A stretch of 64,000 bases of DNA, taken from assembly GCA_963745765.1 (NCBI GenBank), contig CAVUYQ010000007.1, positions 5,110-69,109 of the forward strand. Reading direction: 5' to 3'. The DNA is from Ww85 sp963745765. GTDB lineage: Bacteria > Desulfobacterota > Desulfobulbia > Desulfobulbales > Desulfocapsaceae. A program made the position numbers and the translations under genes. The notes beneath the pieces were generated by a model. The model was not told the DNA's origin. It did not search any database and saw nothing but the letters and a program-made list of their open reading frames with translations. Of the stretch, positions 54,546 to 63,967 are shown one piece after another; positions within the stretch are counted from its first letter, which is position 1, and each line of letters begins with the position of its first letter.

Positions 54546-55295
54546 TCAGGACAGATTCTCCATCAGGCTTTCTTCGAGATCAAAATTGGCATAAACCTTC
54601 TGCACATCATCATGATCTTCAAGGTTCTCCAGGAGCTTCAGAAGAGAGGAGGCGATATTTTCTTCCGTAACCTCAATGATGTTCTTCGGAATCATTGATA
54701 TAGAGGCTTCGATGATCTGCACACCGTGTTCTTCAAGCGCATCCCGCACATCATTAAAGGTGTCCAGACCAGTCAACACCTGGTATTCATTTTCATCCTC
54801 GATGACGTCCTCTGCACCACATTCTATGGCCATATCCATCAATTCATCTTCAGAAATGGAGGCGCGCTCGACAAGGATCTGTCCTTTTTTATCAAACATC
54901 CAGGCGACACAGCCGTTCTCTCCCAGATTACCGTTGCTCCTGGCGAAGAAATGGCGAATGTCAGCCACGGTCCTGTTGCGGTTATCAGTCATACACTCGA
55001 CCAGAACGGCAACGCCGCCGGGGCCGTATCCTTCATACAGTATTTCTTCGTAGTTAGCTCCGTCTCCACCGCCGGTGCCTTTGTCTATGGCCCTGGCGAT
55101 ATTGTCCTTGGGCATGTTTTCGACTTTGGCGGCCGTGATGGCCGATCTGAGCCGTGGATTGCCAGCCGGGTCCCCGCCGCCCTGACGTGCGGCAACCGTG
55201 ATCTCCTTGATCAACTTCGAGAATACTTTACCTCTTTTGGCGTCAATGGCGCCTTTCTTGCGCTTGATTGTTGACCATTTGGAATGTCCTGACAT
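54546..55295 (-). CDS. yebC: YebC/TACO1-family protein
   Basis: The 249-residue protein begins MSGHSKWSTIKRKKGAIDAKRGKVFSKL, the strongly conserved family N-terminus, and includes LRSAITAAKVENMPKDNIARAI, NRNRTVADIRHFF and GCVAWMFDKKG. YebC proteins were long called transcriptional regulators; recent work links them to helping ribosomes through proline-rich stretches, so the molecular role is still debated. It sits before ruvC in the common yebC-ruvCAB arrangement. Confidence 0.96.
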   Translation of the reverse strand: MSGHSKWSTIKRKKGAIDAKRGKVFSKLIKEITVAARQGGGDPAGNPRLRSAITAAKVENMPKDNIARAIDKGTGGGDGANYEEILYEGYGPGGVAVLVECMTDNRNRTVADIRHFFARSNGNLGENGCVAWMFDKKGQILVERASISEDELMDMAIECGAEDVIEDENEYQVLTGLDTFNDVRDALEEHGVQIIEASISMIPKNIIEVTEENIASSLLKLLENLEDHDDVQKVYANFDLEESLMENLS

Positions 55296-55372
55296 AGTGC
55301 TTCCTATTCATAAAAATTTCTTTGTTTCTGCAGAATAGACGCTTCTGCTCCAGCAACGATCTGCTATGAGTT

Positions 55373-55966
55373 TTACAAATAATCCATGCCGAGCACGAAA
55401 ACCTCGACGCTTTCCTTGCGAGAGCTTTCGGGTTTAATAACCTTCACAAACGCAAAACGTTTTTTGAGGTCCTTCACAAATGCAGGCATCTCTTCTCCCT
55501 GAAATATTTTGCACAGATAATGCCCCTTCTTGTGCAAAAGAAGCCCCGCCAATTCCAGTGTGTGGTTAACAAGCTGCATGGATCTCTGGTGATCCGCCCA
55601 GCGATTACCGGTTGTCTTGGGAGCGATATCAGAAATAATAACTTTAAAAGCGGGCCGGATCCTGCGCAACCGGGCAATAAGTTCCGGGTCCATTATATCC
55701 TGACAAAGCCAGTGTATTTCAGCACTTTCCGGCCGGGGCGACTCGCTCGCCTCTTGAATATCCACACCGACGACAACACCTTTCGGACCGACCTGCTCAG
55801 CGGCGTACAACGACCAGCTTCCCGGAAAACAACCAAAATCCAACACCGCGTCACCACGCCCCAGAAGATGGTATTTACGCTGTATCTCCTCTAGTTTATA
55901 GATCGATCTGGCTGGATATTTTTCCTTCTTGGCCTTCTTGAAATAGTAATCCCGTACTTTACGCAC
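55373..55966 (-). CDS. rlmE: 23S rRNA (uridine-2552-2'-O) methyltransferase RlmE
   Basis: The 197-residue enzyme (also called FtsJ/RrmJ) methylates U2552 of 23S rRNA. The SAM-binding DFGCFPGSWSLYAAE, VGVDIQ, SDIAPKTTGNRWADHQRSM and the FQGEEM segment carry the K-D-K-E catalytic set. Its first residues, RKVRDYYFKKAKKEKYPARSIYKLEEI, are typical. It precedes yebC by 77 bases and follows the CCA-adding enzyme. Confidence 0.95.
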   Translation of the reverse strand: MRKVRDYYFKKAKKEKYPARSIYKLEEIQRKYHLLGRGDAVLDFGCFPGSWSLYAAEQVGPKGVVVGVDIQEASESPRPESAEIHWLCQDIMDPELIARLRRIRPAFKVIISDIAPKTTGNRWADHQRSMQLVNHTLELAGLLLHKKGHYLCKIFQGEEMPAFVKDLKKRFAFVKVIKPESSRKESVEVFVLGMDYL

Positions 55967-56041
55967 TCTTTATTCCATTTGCTGTGCTTTCGCAAGACGA
56001 TTCAAATCCGTTTGAAGCACGCAGACTGTTTCACACGGAGC

Positions 56042-57541
56042 TTAGGTATGTTTTATCAGCTGTAGCCGAACCCACTCCAGCGCTTCGTCACGGCTGCTGA
56101 CAACGCCTTCGACGCGTGCGGTCTCAACACCTTCCAAAAGTGTTTTGAATCGCGGGCCGGGTTCAAGCCCCAGTGTATCAACCAGATCAGTCCCGGTCAA
56201 TAGTTTCGGTCCCTGAAGAATCGGTCTGATTGTCTCCTGGTACAGCTCGTCGAGGCTGCAGTACAGGGCTGCCAGCTCCTGTTCTATCCCCGCAGGCCGG
56301 TCCGGCCCCTGTCCTGCCAGGCAGTCTGCCATCGCCAGCAGGAAAAGGCCGGGCAGGTCATCACCTGCGCGGCGACAGATTTTCAACCTGGCCCGCCTGC
56401 TCAGACCGCCCTTTTCCCGCTTGCTATTGCAGAGATGAAAGGGATGCATATGCATGGCGATCAAGCCGCCTACCCGCTGTCTCTTCCGTTTACTCCATTT
56501 CAGGCGGGAAGCATAATCAAAGAGCAATTGAGCTCCTTCAGCGTCATGACGGTAAAAGGTAATCCGGTTGTTTTTCCCGGCGGCGATTTCCCTGGTTGCG
56601 GGCTTGCCGACATCGTGAAAAAGAGCGGCCCACTTGAGCGCAACCAGGTTGAACGTATCCTTCAGGTAGCCCAGCATCGGTGCAGGACAATCAGGAAAAT
56701 AGTCCACGGGCGCGGCACAAATCTGTTCCATGCGATTCAATGTTTCGAGGTTATGACGCAGGACATCGAGATGATGAAACAGCGGCTGGCCGACCCCGTC
56801 ACCCAGCCAGAGTTCCGGGGCAATGCGTTCAAGCAGGCCGGCAGCAGCCAGGCCGTCCATGGCCTGATAGGCCCGCGGACTGAGCATCATCTGGTCGCAT
56901 TCATAGCTGATGCGCTCAGCTGCACTTTTCTCTATAAGAGCTGAGCAGGCAACAATATCCCGCACTGTTTGCGACTCAATCTCATAGCCAAGTTCGGCTG
57001 CAAACCGGTATGCGCGGAGCAGTCTCAGGGGATCATCGGCAAACGCACCCGGACAGCTGCGTATCCGGCGAAATTCAAGATCTTCGACACCGCCAAGCGG
57101 ATCGATGATGAGCGCCTCGTCGCTCCCCGGCAGCAGCTCGGCAACGGCCACAGCAAGGGCGTTGATGGTGAAATCCCGGCAGGCAAGGTCATCTTCGATG
57201 GCTGCCGCTTTATTCCTGAAGCCGGAGACATCAATAACCAGAGCATCGAGAACAAGCCGGCAGGTGTTGTCGGACAGACTTCCCAGCACAACCACCGCCC
57301 CTCGTCCCAGCCTTTTTCTCAGGTCTTTGACGAATACAACAGAATCACTGCCGATGGTAAAATCGAGATCGGTCGGCACATTGCCGGTCAGCCAGTCACG
57401 CAGCGCACCTCCAACCAGATGGAGCGAGGTGTCCTGAGAAACGGCCGTCTCCTGCAGCACATCAAATAACCCCTCGGGATAGCGATACAGCCAGCCCTCA
57501 ATCTGCTTTCTTGTGATTACTGTTGTTCTTTTTTGTTTCAT
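56042..57541 (-). CDS. CCA-adding/poly(A) polymerase family nucleotidyltransferase with HD domain
   Basis: From ATG 57541 the 499-residue protein has GGALRDWLTGNVPTDLDFTIG (the DxD of the class II nucleotidyltransferase head), RDFTINALAV and RLLRAYRFAAEL. A C-terminal HD phosphohydrolase-like domain has WAALFHDVGKPATRE. The family contains CCA-adding enzymes, CC- and A-adding pairs and poly(A) polymerases, and sequence alone does not separate them here; tRNA 3'-end addition is most likely. It is first in the rlmE-yebC-ruv block. The upstream extension to 57604 has no homology. Confidence 0.88.
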   Translation of the reverse strand: MKQKRTTVITRKQIEGWLYRYPEGLFDVLQETAVSQDTSLHLVGGALRDWLTGNVPTDLDFTIGSDSVVFVKDLRKRLGRGAVVVLGSLSDNTCRLVLDALVIDVSGFRNKAAAIEDDLACRDFTINALAVAVAELLPGSDEALIIDPLGGVEDLEFRRIRSCPGAFADDPLRLLRAYRFAAELGYEIESQTVRDIVACSALIEKSAAERISYECDQMMLSPRAYQAMDGLAAAGLLERIAPELWLGDGVGQPLFHHLDVLRHNLETLNRMEQICAAPVDYFPDCPAPMLGYLKDTFNLVALKWAALFHDVGKPATREIAAGKNNRITFYRHDAEGAQLLFDYASRLKWSKRKRQRVGGLIAMHMHPFHLCNSKREKGGLSRRARLKICRRAGDDLPGLFLLAMADCLAGQGPDRPAGIEQELAALYCSLDELYQETIRPILQGPKLLTGTDLVDTLGLEPGPRFKTLLEGVETARVEGVVSSRDEALEWVRLQLIKHT

Positions 57542-57629
57542 GATTGTTGACGAGAACAGCAAGCTGTTTGTAGTATGGTCACGCTGAAAACGGCAGACTA
57601 ACATAGTCCAGCCGATTACACACGCTTAA

Positions 57630-57694
57630 GGGTACCTTGAAAACCTGCCCGCAAACAGAGGGGACCTTGAATAATTCGATTATTCAAGGTCCCC
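57630..57694. repeat. Family A structured repeat, copy 5, with a perfect palindrome
   Basis: It starts GGGTACCTTGAAAA and ends in a perfect 16-bp inverted repeat around TCG (57660-57694): GGGGACCTTGAATAAT pairs with ATTATTCAAGGTCCCC. The right end is ten bases before the small gene at 57705. Confidence 0.75.
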
Positions 57695-57704
57695 AGAGGA
57701 CTTA

Positions 57705-57842
57705 ATGGAAGATACCCGACGCAACGACTATTTCCCGCAGCATCTCTCTATCGCCCTGTCTCATTTCGGCCTGCGTACTATCGAAAATCCGGCCGGTGCG
57801 AGCAGCCAGATAGCCGCTGCACCGCCTGAGGTGGCAGAATGA
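57705..57842 (+). CDS. Small protein translationally coupled to dus
   Basis: A 45-residue frame starts at ATG 57705 behind AGAGGA and ends in an ATGA overlap with the dus start. It begins MEDTRRNDYFPQHLSIALSH and is not hydrophobic. It may be a real small protein or a short leader coupling dus translation. No homologue is recognised. It lies ten bases after a family A repeat. Confidence 0.4.
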   Translation: MEDTRRNDYFPQHLSIALSHFGLRTIENPAGASSQIAAAPPEVAE

Positions 57843-58801
57843 CAGCTGTCTCCGGTGATTCCGCACCATTTCTCTACCTGGCTCCGCTCAAAGGCATCAC
57901 CGACGCCCTGTATCGCCGGGTGTTCTGTAAACATTTCGGTGGGCTGGACAGCTGTATCGCGCCATTTATCAATCCCCAGAGTTCTTCATCACCGTGTTCG
58001 GACAAACTGCTGAGTGATCTCCTGCCCGAGCATAACAATGATCTGCCACTGATCCCCCAGATCCTCAACACCGATGCCGGCGGCTTTCTCTCTATTGCCG
58101 AGCGGCTCTGGGAGCTTGGTTATCGGGAAATAAACTGGAATCTCGGCTGCCCGGTAAAGATGGTCGCCGGCAAAAACCGCGGCTCAGGTCTCCTTCCCTA
58201 TCCGGACCGGATCACCGCTCTTCTCGATGCCGTCATTCCCCGCCTGCAGGCGGGACTTTCCATCAAGATGCGTCTGGGATACAAGGACTGTTCAGAAGCA
58301 CGGGAACTTCTCCCGCGGCTCAATGACTATCCGCTCACCGAGATCATCATCCATCCGCGCCTCGGCATCCAGCTTTACCGCGGCAGGACGCTGCCTGAAG
58401 AGTTTCAGGTCTGCAGCAACCTGACCCGCCATAAGCTGGTCTATAATGGTGATATAACAAGTATCTCTGACTATATCCGCCTGGCTGACCAATTTCCGGA
58501 GGTCAACCGCTGGATGCTTGGCCGGGGACTTGTCGCCAATCCTTTGCTGGCCCAGGAAATAAAAGGTTATTCAGTTTCGGATCAGAAACGGCGGGAAATG
58601 CTCAGCACTTTCCATGAAGAATTATTTGACGCCATGAAGCAGCGACTGAGCGGTCCCGGGCATCTGCTCGGAAAAATGAAACAGATATGGATCTACTTTA
58701 TCGGTTCTTTTCCCGGAAAAGAGAGGATGCTGAAGAAAATTACCCGGGCAGGAAACGAACAGGCCTATCTGGCAGCGGTCAAAGCGGTGATGGAAGAGTA
58801 G
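57839..58801 (+). CDS. dus: tRNA-dihydrouridine synthase
   Basis: Dus enzymes reduce uridine to dihydrouridine in tRNA D-loops using FMN and NADPH. The 320-residue protein has the FMN-barrel signatures: APLKGITDALYR, NWNLGCPVKMVAGKNRGSGLL with the catalytic Cys, LSIKMRLGY, IIIHPR, and YNGDITSISDY. It resembles the DusC group. Its start overlaps the small upstream frame (ATGA) and it ends tail-to-tail with the PP-loop gene. Confidence 0.93.
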   Translation: MTAVSGDSAPFLYLAPLKGITDALYRRVFCKHFGGLDSCIAPFINPQSSSSPCSDKLLSDLLPEHNNDLPLIPQILNTDAGGFLSIAERLWELGYREINWNLGCPVKMVAGKNRGSGLLPYPDRITALLDAVIPRLQAGLSIKMRLGYKDCSEARELLPRLNDYPLTEIIIHPRLGIQLYRGRTLPEEFQVCSNLTRHKLVYNGDITSISDYIRLADQFPEVNRWMLGRGLVANPLLAQEIKGYSVSDQKRREMLSTFHEELFDAMKQRLSGPGHLLGKMKQIWIYFIGSFPGKERMLKKITRAGNEQAYLAAVKAVMEE

Positions 58802-58807
58802 CGCTCA

Positions 58808-59854
58808 TCAGATCATCCACGGCATAAAAAGCTTGTCCTGAAGGGGCTGCGCGAAGCGCGCCTCCTTTTTTTCACCGTTTTTTATCAGCACCGTACCGCC
58901 TGTAGGTATGCCGTCAGTTTTTTTGGCGTAACGGGCAATAAGCCCGGCTGCGTAAAGAAGAACCTCTTCCCTCACGCTGCTGTTTACAAACGACTCATCG
59001 GCGCGACGCAGCAGGGCTTCCGGTCCGGACCGCTCCTCGATCCACAGGTGGATATCCCCCTTCTCCCGCAATTCGGCCAGGCGGAGATTCTCCTTCTCGT
59101 CGCGTCCCAGTATCAGCCAGCCGTTGCCGGGCAGTAAAAACTGCCTGCCGAGCAGCATCAGTTCTATATCGACGACACTCATATTGCCTGGCTTAACGAC
59201 AAATTCTCCTTCGTAGACCCGGGCTATCCGGCGGCTCAGGATCGGATCGGCGAGGATACAGCCGCCGGCAGGAGAGGGAAAATCAAAAATGCCGAAACGT
59301 TTGACCAGCTCAATCTGCCGCGAACGCCCCCTGCCGCTGAAATCCAGGAGCTTCTCCCGATCCACCAATCCTTCCGTCTCGGCCATGGTCGGGTTTAAGA
59401 GTTTGGCACTGAGCGGACGCAGCAGTAAACTGCGGCTGCCGGAGTCCCGTTCAATGACATTGAGCGTATCGCGACGCTGGGACATGGGGCGCTGACCAAG
59501 CACTTCTCCGGTAATCAGAAACGATGCGCCCATCTCAGCCAGCATCGCCCGGGCACGGTTCAGCATGAAGATTTTGCAATCGATACAGGGATTAAAATAG
59601 CGGCCGAAACCGTGCGCCGGATTGCGCAACATGCCAAGATAGTCCTCACTGATATCGACAACCAGGACATTGATACCGTATTTTTCAAGAACCCCGGCAC
59701 GGTATGTCTCCGGATCACGCAGGATATCGTAACCAAAGAACGGAGAAACAAATTTAACAGCAATGACCTCAATGCCCTGCTCCATCACCAGCCGGGTTGC
59801 ACAAATAGAGTCCAGACCACCGGAAAACAGGCTGATCGCCCTCACCTGCTTCAT
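58808..59854 (-). CDS. PP-loop ATPase (ThiI/MnmA-like) with C-terminal NFACT-R-like domain
   Basis: The 348-residue protein begins with the PP-loop LFSGGLDSICATRLV (~8-22) that adenylates tRNA bases before thiolation, followed by VEAIAVKF-like VIAVKFVSPF and a cysteine-containing segment RYFNPCIDCKIFML. The C-terminal part has GWLILGRDEKENLRLAEL and VREEVLLYAAGLIARYAKKT, resembling the NFACT-R RNA-binding domain. I recall this fusion as a predicted tRNA thiolation enzyme in Desulfobacterota. It overlaps recN by four bases. The exact tRNA target is unknown. Confidence 0.78.
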   Translation of the reverse strand: MKQVRAISLFSGGLDSICATRLVMEQGIEVIAVKFVSPFFGYDILRDPETYRAGVLEKYGINVLVVDISEDYLGMLRNPAHGFGRYFNPCIDCKIFMLNRARAMLAEMGASFLITGEVLGQRPMSQRRDTLNVIERDSGSRSLLLRPLSAKLLNPTMAETEGLVDREKLLDFSGRGRSRQIELVKRFGIFDFPSPAGGCILADPILSRRIARVYEGEFVVKPGNMSVVDIELMLLGRQFLLPGNGWLILGRDEKENLRLAELREKGDIHLWIEERSGPEALLRRADESFVNSSVREEVLLYAAGLIARYAKKTDGIPTGGTVLIKNGEKKEARFAQPLQDKLFMPWMI

Positions 59855-61540
59855 GCTGCCTTGCGCCCTTTTTCCAGCAGGGCCTCAGCCCAGGCCTGGG
59901 TCTTTTCAGTTGCCGACTCGCCCGCCAGCATGCGCGCCAGTTCCTGTACCCGGTCTTCATCGGCAAGGGCGACAACCGAGGTGACGGTCCTCTCCTGCCC
60001 GACTTTTTTCACCACGCTGAAGTGCTCGGTTCCCCGGGCTGCGATCTGGGGCAGATGGGTAATACAGAACACCTGGTGATGCCCGGCAAGTTCCCGTATT
60101 TTTCGGGCAACCGCCTCGGCAGCCTCACCTCCGACCCCGGCATCAACTTCGTCGAATATGACGGTCTCGACCATGTCCTTGCGCGCCAGAAGACATTTCA
60201 TTGCCAGCATCAGCCGGGACAATTCCCCGCCGGAGGCGACCTTTGCCAATGGCCGGGAAGGTTCACCCGGGTTTGGCGCAAAGAAAAACTCCACACGATC
60301 AAATCCTGTCGGACGCAGGTCACCGCAATCACCGCCATGCTCGAAAAAACGAACCTCGACCCCGGAGCGATCAAAAGCAAGGGAACTGAGCTCGGTCTCC
60401 ATGGCTTTTTCCATGCCCCGGGCGGTTTTCCTGCGGAACTCGGAGAGCTGTGACGCCTCTGTTACCGCCTCTTTCTCCAACCGTTTAGTCCTGGCACGCT
60501 GGTCGGCAATCTCACGATCGAGATTTTCAATCTTTTCCAATTCCCTTTCGGCTTCGCCAAGATAGGCAAGGACATCTTCCAGGGTCTCCCCGTATTTGCG
60601 TTTTAGCGTCTGCAGCTGATTAAGCCGCTCGTTAACATCCTCCAGGCGCGACGGTTCGCTCTGCACCTGCTCACAATAGTCTCTAAAGCGGGCACTGTAA
60701 TCTTCCACCAGGAAAGAATAGCTGCTCAGTTCCTCGGCAAGTTTTTCTATGCTGGGATCAAGTGCTCTTCAGCTGCTCACTGTTTTTGCGCACCATGGTC
60801 AGTTTTTCCGTTATCGTCGAAGAAAGCAGGCTGTAACATTCATGGCTCAACCGGATCAGCGCTTCCGCATTTTTCAGCCGCATCCGCTCACCTGCCAGCT
60901 GCTCATCCTCTCCGGGAACCGGCGCACTGTCTTTGATCTCTTTCACCTGATAGAGGAGAAAATCCAGGCGTTGTTCGCGCTCCCTTTCCTGCCCCAGCAG
61001 GGTATCCAGCTGCGCGCGGGAAGCACACCACTCATCGTATTTCCGACGAAACGCCAGACGCCGGGGCCAGTGATCGCCGAGTGTATCGAGGAAATCCAGG
61101 TGCAGGGCCGGCTGCAGCAGCTGCTGATGATCATGCTGGCTGGCAATACTCAGCAGGTGGAAACAGATTTCGGAAACGGTTCGGGCAGTGACCATGGAGC
61201 CGTTCACATAGATCTGACTGCGCCCTTTTCTGGAAAGCACCCGTCTAATGATGATCTGCGAGTCATCCCCCAGGCCGCTGTCATCAAGAAGGGTTCGGAG
61301 ATGCTGCTGTCTTTCACTGATTTCAAACAGGGCTTCCACACTGCAGCTGTCTGCACCGTTTCGAATCCAGTCTGAAGATGCGCGCGCACCGGTCAAAAGC
61401 CCGACGGCCCGCATCATGATAGATTTTCCGGCACCTGTCTCCCCGGTCATCACCACAAGAGAGTCGCCAGGTAAGTTGTCAAAACACAGATGCAGTGATT
61501 CAATCAGGGCAAGATTTTCTACTTTAAGTTCACAGAGCAT
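59851..61540 (-). CDS. recN: DNA repair ATPase RecN (frameshifted)
   Basis: RecN is an SMC-like ATPase for double-strand-break repair. The first frame has MTGETGAGKSIMMRAVGLLTGARAS (Walker A), SQHDHQQLL, and a coiled-coil start. The second frame (to 59851) has the coiled-coil return, VASGGELSRLMLAMKCLL (signature), VIFDEVDAGVGGEAAEAVA (Walker B) and FCITHLPQIAA. The join is near 60760 (EQLKS to LDPSIEKLAEEL); a single extra base explains it. Start 61540 matches the family N-terminus (MLCELKVENLALIES); GTG 61555 is the alternative. The gene is complete except for the break. Confidence 0.88.
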
Positions 61541-61691
61541 TCCTTTATCGCGCACCAGTTGCTAAATTTCTCGTCCACGCTTGACGGGACTTTAAAAGGA
61601 CAGTATCGTAACAGGCGTATACCAATCGCGATGGGACTTGGCAACCAGTTTCATACCAATCCGCCTGTTCATAATGCCCTTGCCCGATGTC

Positions 61692-62207
61692 ATGAAAAAA
61701 ACCGTAGAACATATCGAGCTCAGTGCCAGCCTCGAGGATTACATCGAAGCAATATATCATATTGTCGAAGAAAAGCTTGTTGCCAGAAGCAAGGACATCG
61801 CCTCCAGGCTTGGCGTCAGCCGGGCCTCGGTAACAGAGGCGTTGCGGGCTCTGGCCAAGAAGAAATTGATCAACTACGCCCCCTATGAAGCTATTACGAT
61901 GACAGATCAAGGCAAAATCATTGCCGAAGATGTCATCTACCGGCATGAAACATTAAAACAATTCTTCATTGAAGTACTTTCAATCGATACGACCATTGCC
62001 GAAGAAGCCGCCTGCAAGGTAGAGCATGCGGCGCCTCCTGTTGTTATCGCGCGAATGATAGATTTTATCAAGTTTCTTCAGGTCTGTCCGCGCGGCGGTA
62101 ATGATTTGCTCAAAGGATTTCATGATTTCTGCCATGAAGGCGCAACCAGACAGGATTGTTCCAAGTGCCTGTCATCCTGCATTGATGATGCAGCTGACAA
62201 AAGCTGA
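61692..62207 (+). CDS. DtxR/MntR-family metal-dependent transcriptional regulator
   Basis: From ATG 61692 (171 residues) the protein has the DtxR winged helix (ASLEDYIEAIYHIVEEKLVARSKDIASRLGVSRASVTEALRALAKKKLI) and then the metal-binding dimerisation domain with RHETLKQFFIEVL and EEAACKVEHAAPP, whose His and Glu residues bind metal. Additional Cys residues at the end (HDFCHEGATRQDCSKCLSSC) are unusual and may form a separate metal site. Such regulators control iron or manganese uptake. The frame is open further upstream but lacks a ribosome binding site. Confidence 0.88.
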   Translation: MKKTVEHIELSASLEDYIEAIYHIVEEKLVARSKDIASRLGVSRASVTEALRALAKKKLINYAPYEAITMTDQGKIIAEDVIYRHETLKQFFIEVLSIDTTIAEEAACKVEHAAPPVVIARMIDFIKFLQVCPRGGNDLLKGFHDFCHEGATRQDCSKCLSSCIDDAADKS

Positions 62208-62506
62208 GATCAAGCTCCCAATTCCCCACCGGCAGCCGGTTCATTCACCCCTTTTCACCGCCTATTCTTCTCCGGACACCTTGCCTGCCATCCGATGCCT
62301 GCGCATTTGTGCCTCTGAAGGGGCATACAGCAGCAAAACAACCCTGTCGCCGCGCTTGAATTTCATGATTATTATAAAAAATATCAATCGGGAAATCCAA
62401 CACAAAGCAACGTAGATCAAGCAACAAAAAAACGCCTTCAACGTGATCTCGATCCTTGTGCCAAGTGAAACAAACCCAGTGAAAGTACACGCATCAACGG
62501 TGAACC
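62208..62506. other. Intergenic region before dgt
   Basis: This 299-base stretch precedes the dGTPase gene. A 34-codon minus-strand frame beginning MKFKRGDRVVLLL vaguely recalls FeoA, but it has no ribosome binding site and is too short to keep. I see no RNA gene or terminator. Confidence 0.4.
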
Positions 62507-63700
62507 ATGCCTGACAAAAACGATACAAACAAAGAATTTGCCATCCTTGATTTCCTCTCCAGCCAGGAGCAAAACAGGCTTTCATCATCCGCCGTTCTGA
62601 GCAGTGCGGCGCTGCGCCGCCGAAAAGAAGAGAAACGGGGGTATCGGCAGAATTTTGCCCAAGATGCGGATCGTATCCTCCATTCACGTGCCTATACCCG
62701 GTACATAGATAAGACCCAGGTATTCTGCCTGATCAGTAACGACCATATCACCCACCGGGTCCTTCATGTACAGCTGGTATCACGCATCGCCAGGACCATT
62801 GCGCGATTCCTGCATTTAAACGAGGACCTGGTTGAAGCCATTGCGCTCGGTCATGATATCGGTCATCCGCCATTCGGCCATGCCGGTGAGAATTTTCTCT
62901 CAAAGCTCTGCGTTGAACATGGCCTGCCGGTATTCCAGCATAATATCCAGTCAGTCCGGGCGCTTGAACGACTAGAGCGTAAAGGGCGAGGCTGGAACCT
63001 GAGCCTGCAGACGCTCGATGGCATTCTCTGTCATGACGGTGAAGTGCACTCGGCCCGTATCGGAGCCGAACCACTTAAAGACTTTTCTGCATTCGACAAA
63101 AAAATTGCTGACAAATCGGCTCATCCGGAAACGAACCTGCGCCCCATGTCACTTGAGGGATGCGTTGTCCGGCTTGCCGACACCGTCGCCTATGTCGGCC
63201 GGGACATAGAAGACGCCATAACGCTCGGCCTCATCAAACGGTCGGATATTCCGGCTGTTTGTGTGCATATGCTCGGAGACAGTAACGGCTCAATCGTTTA
63301 TACGCTGGTTACCGATGTAATACGACACAGCAAGGTTTCCCTGCCCGGCGATTCCGTCTCAGCAGATCCTGACTACATCGGCTTCAGTGCAACGGTATCG
63401 GCAGCACTGCACGAGCTTAAACAGTTCAACTATCAATATATTTACCTTGCATCGGAAACACAGCAGTATATGCCCATTATTGAGCAGTGCTACAAACAAT
63501 TGTTCGCCTTCTACCTGGAAAACCTGCGGGTCAATAACGGCAGCGGCCTTGATGTCGATCTGATGAGTGATCTTGAGGATAATTACGTGAAGGGCCAGCC
63601 GGCAGCCGCCCGGGTCCGTGATTTCATCGCCGGCATGACCGATGATTTCTTCCTGCAGCAGGCCGAAACAATCGGCTGTAAAATCCCGCCGAAAAACTGA
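62507..63700 (+). CDS. dgt: Deoxyguanosinetriphosphate triphosphohydrolase-like protein
   Basis: dGTPases hydrolyse dNTPs to nucleoside and triphosphate. The 397-residue protein has the HD core: HVQLVSRIARTIARFL, ALGHDIGHPPFGHAGE (H116-D117), HNIQSVRAL, LDGILCHDGEV and LADTVAYVGRDIEDA. The metal-binding His and Asp residues are all present. The start is ATG 62507. No frame break. Confidence 0.95.
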   Translation: MPDKNDTNKEFAILDFLSSQEQNRLSSSAVLSSAALRRRKEEKRGYRQNFAQDADRILHSRAYTRYIDKTQVFCLISNDHITHRVLHVQLVSRIARTIARFLHLNEDLVEAIALGHDIGHPPFGHAGENFLSKLCVEHGLPVFQHNIQSVRALERLERKGRGWNLSLQTLDGILCHDGEVHSARIGAEPLKDFSAFDKKIADKSAHPETNLRPMSLEGCVVRLADTVAYVGRDIEDAITLGLIKRSDIPAVCVHMLGDSNGSIVYTLVTDVIRHSKVSLPGDSVSADPDYIGFSATVSAALHELKQFNYQYIYLASETQQYMPIIEQCYKQLFAFYLENLRVNNGSGLDVDLMSDLEDNYVKGQPAAARVRDFIAGMTDDFFLQQAETIGCKIPPKN

Positions 63701-63904
63701 GACGAGCTCATCCTCCGGTATGCTGCGGTTGATTTTCAGACCGGAATTCCTGCCCTCGTGACCGGCCGATCATGCGGGCCCCGCCACGGAGCTGTCAATC
63801 TCTTTTCCTGATGCAGGGCAGGATGATTTGTGTCATTCCCCGGGGTAATACTTTTTTAAAATAAATGAGGCTGAAACGACCAATAAAAACGGAGAACCAT
63901 TCAG
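63701..63904. other. Short intergenic spacer before the tRNA promoter
   Basis: The 204 bases after dgt show no open frame or clear terminator. GC-rich imperfect dyads near 63760-63790 could act as a weak hairpin. Confidence 0.35.
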
Positions 63905-63933
63905 TTGACACAAACCCTGACCAGTGGTAAAAG
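63905..63933 (+). promoter_or_regulatory. Sigma70-like promoter of the tRNA gene
   Basis: TTGACA (63905-63910) and TAAAAG (63928-63933) are separated by exactly 17 bases. The predicted start, near 63940, is about 28 bases before the tRNA. A GC-rich discriminator (GGGCCTC) after the -10 fits stringent control of stable RNA genes. Confidence 0.7.
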
Positions 63934-63967
63934 GGGCCTCAAAAGCGCAATAACAATTTCCTTCCCT

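Noticed and set aside
62262..62420. Minus-strand frame with a FeoA-like start (MKFKRGDRVVLLL)
   Set aside because: Only ~34 residues, no ribosome binding site, and the FeoA pattern does not continue.
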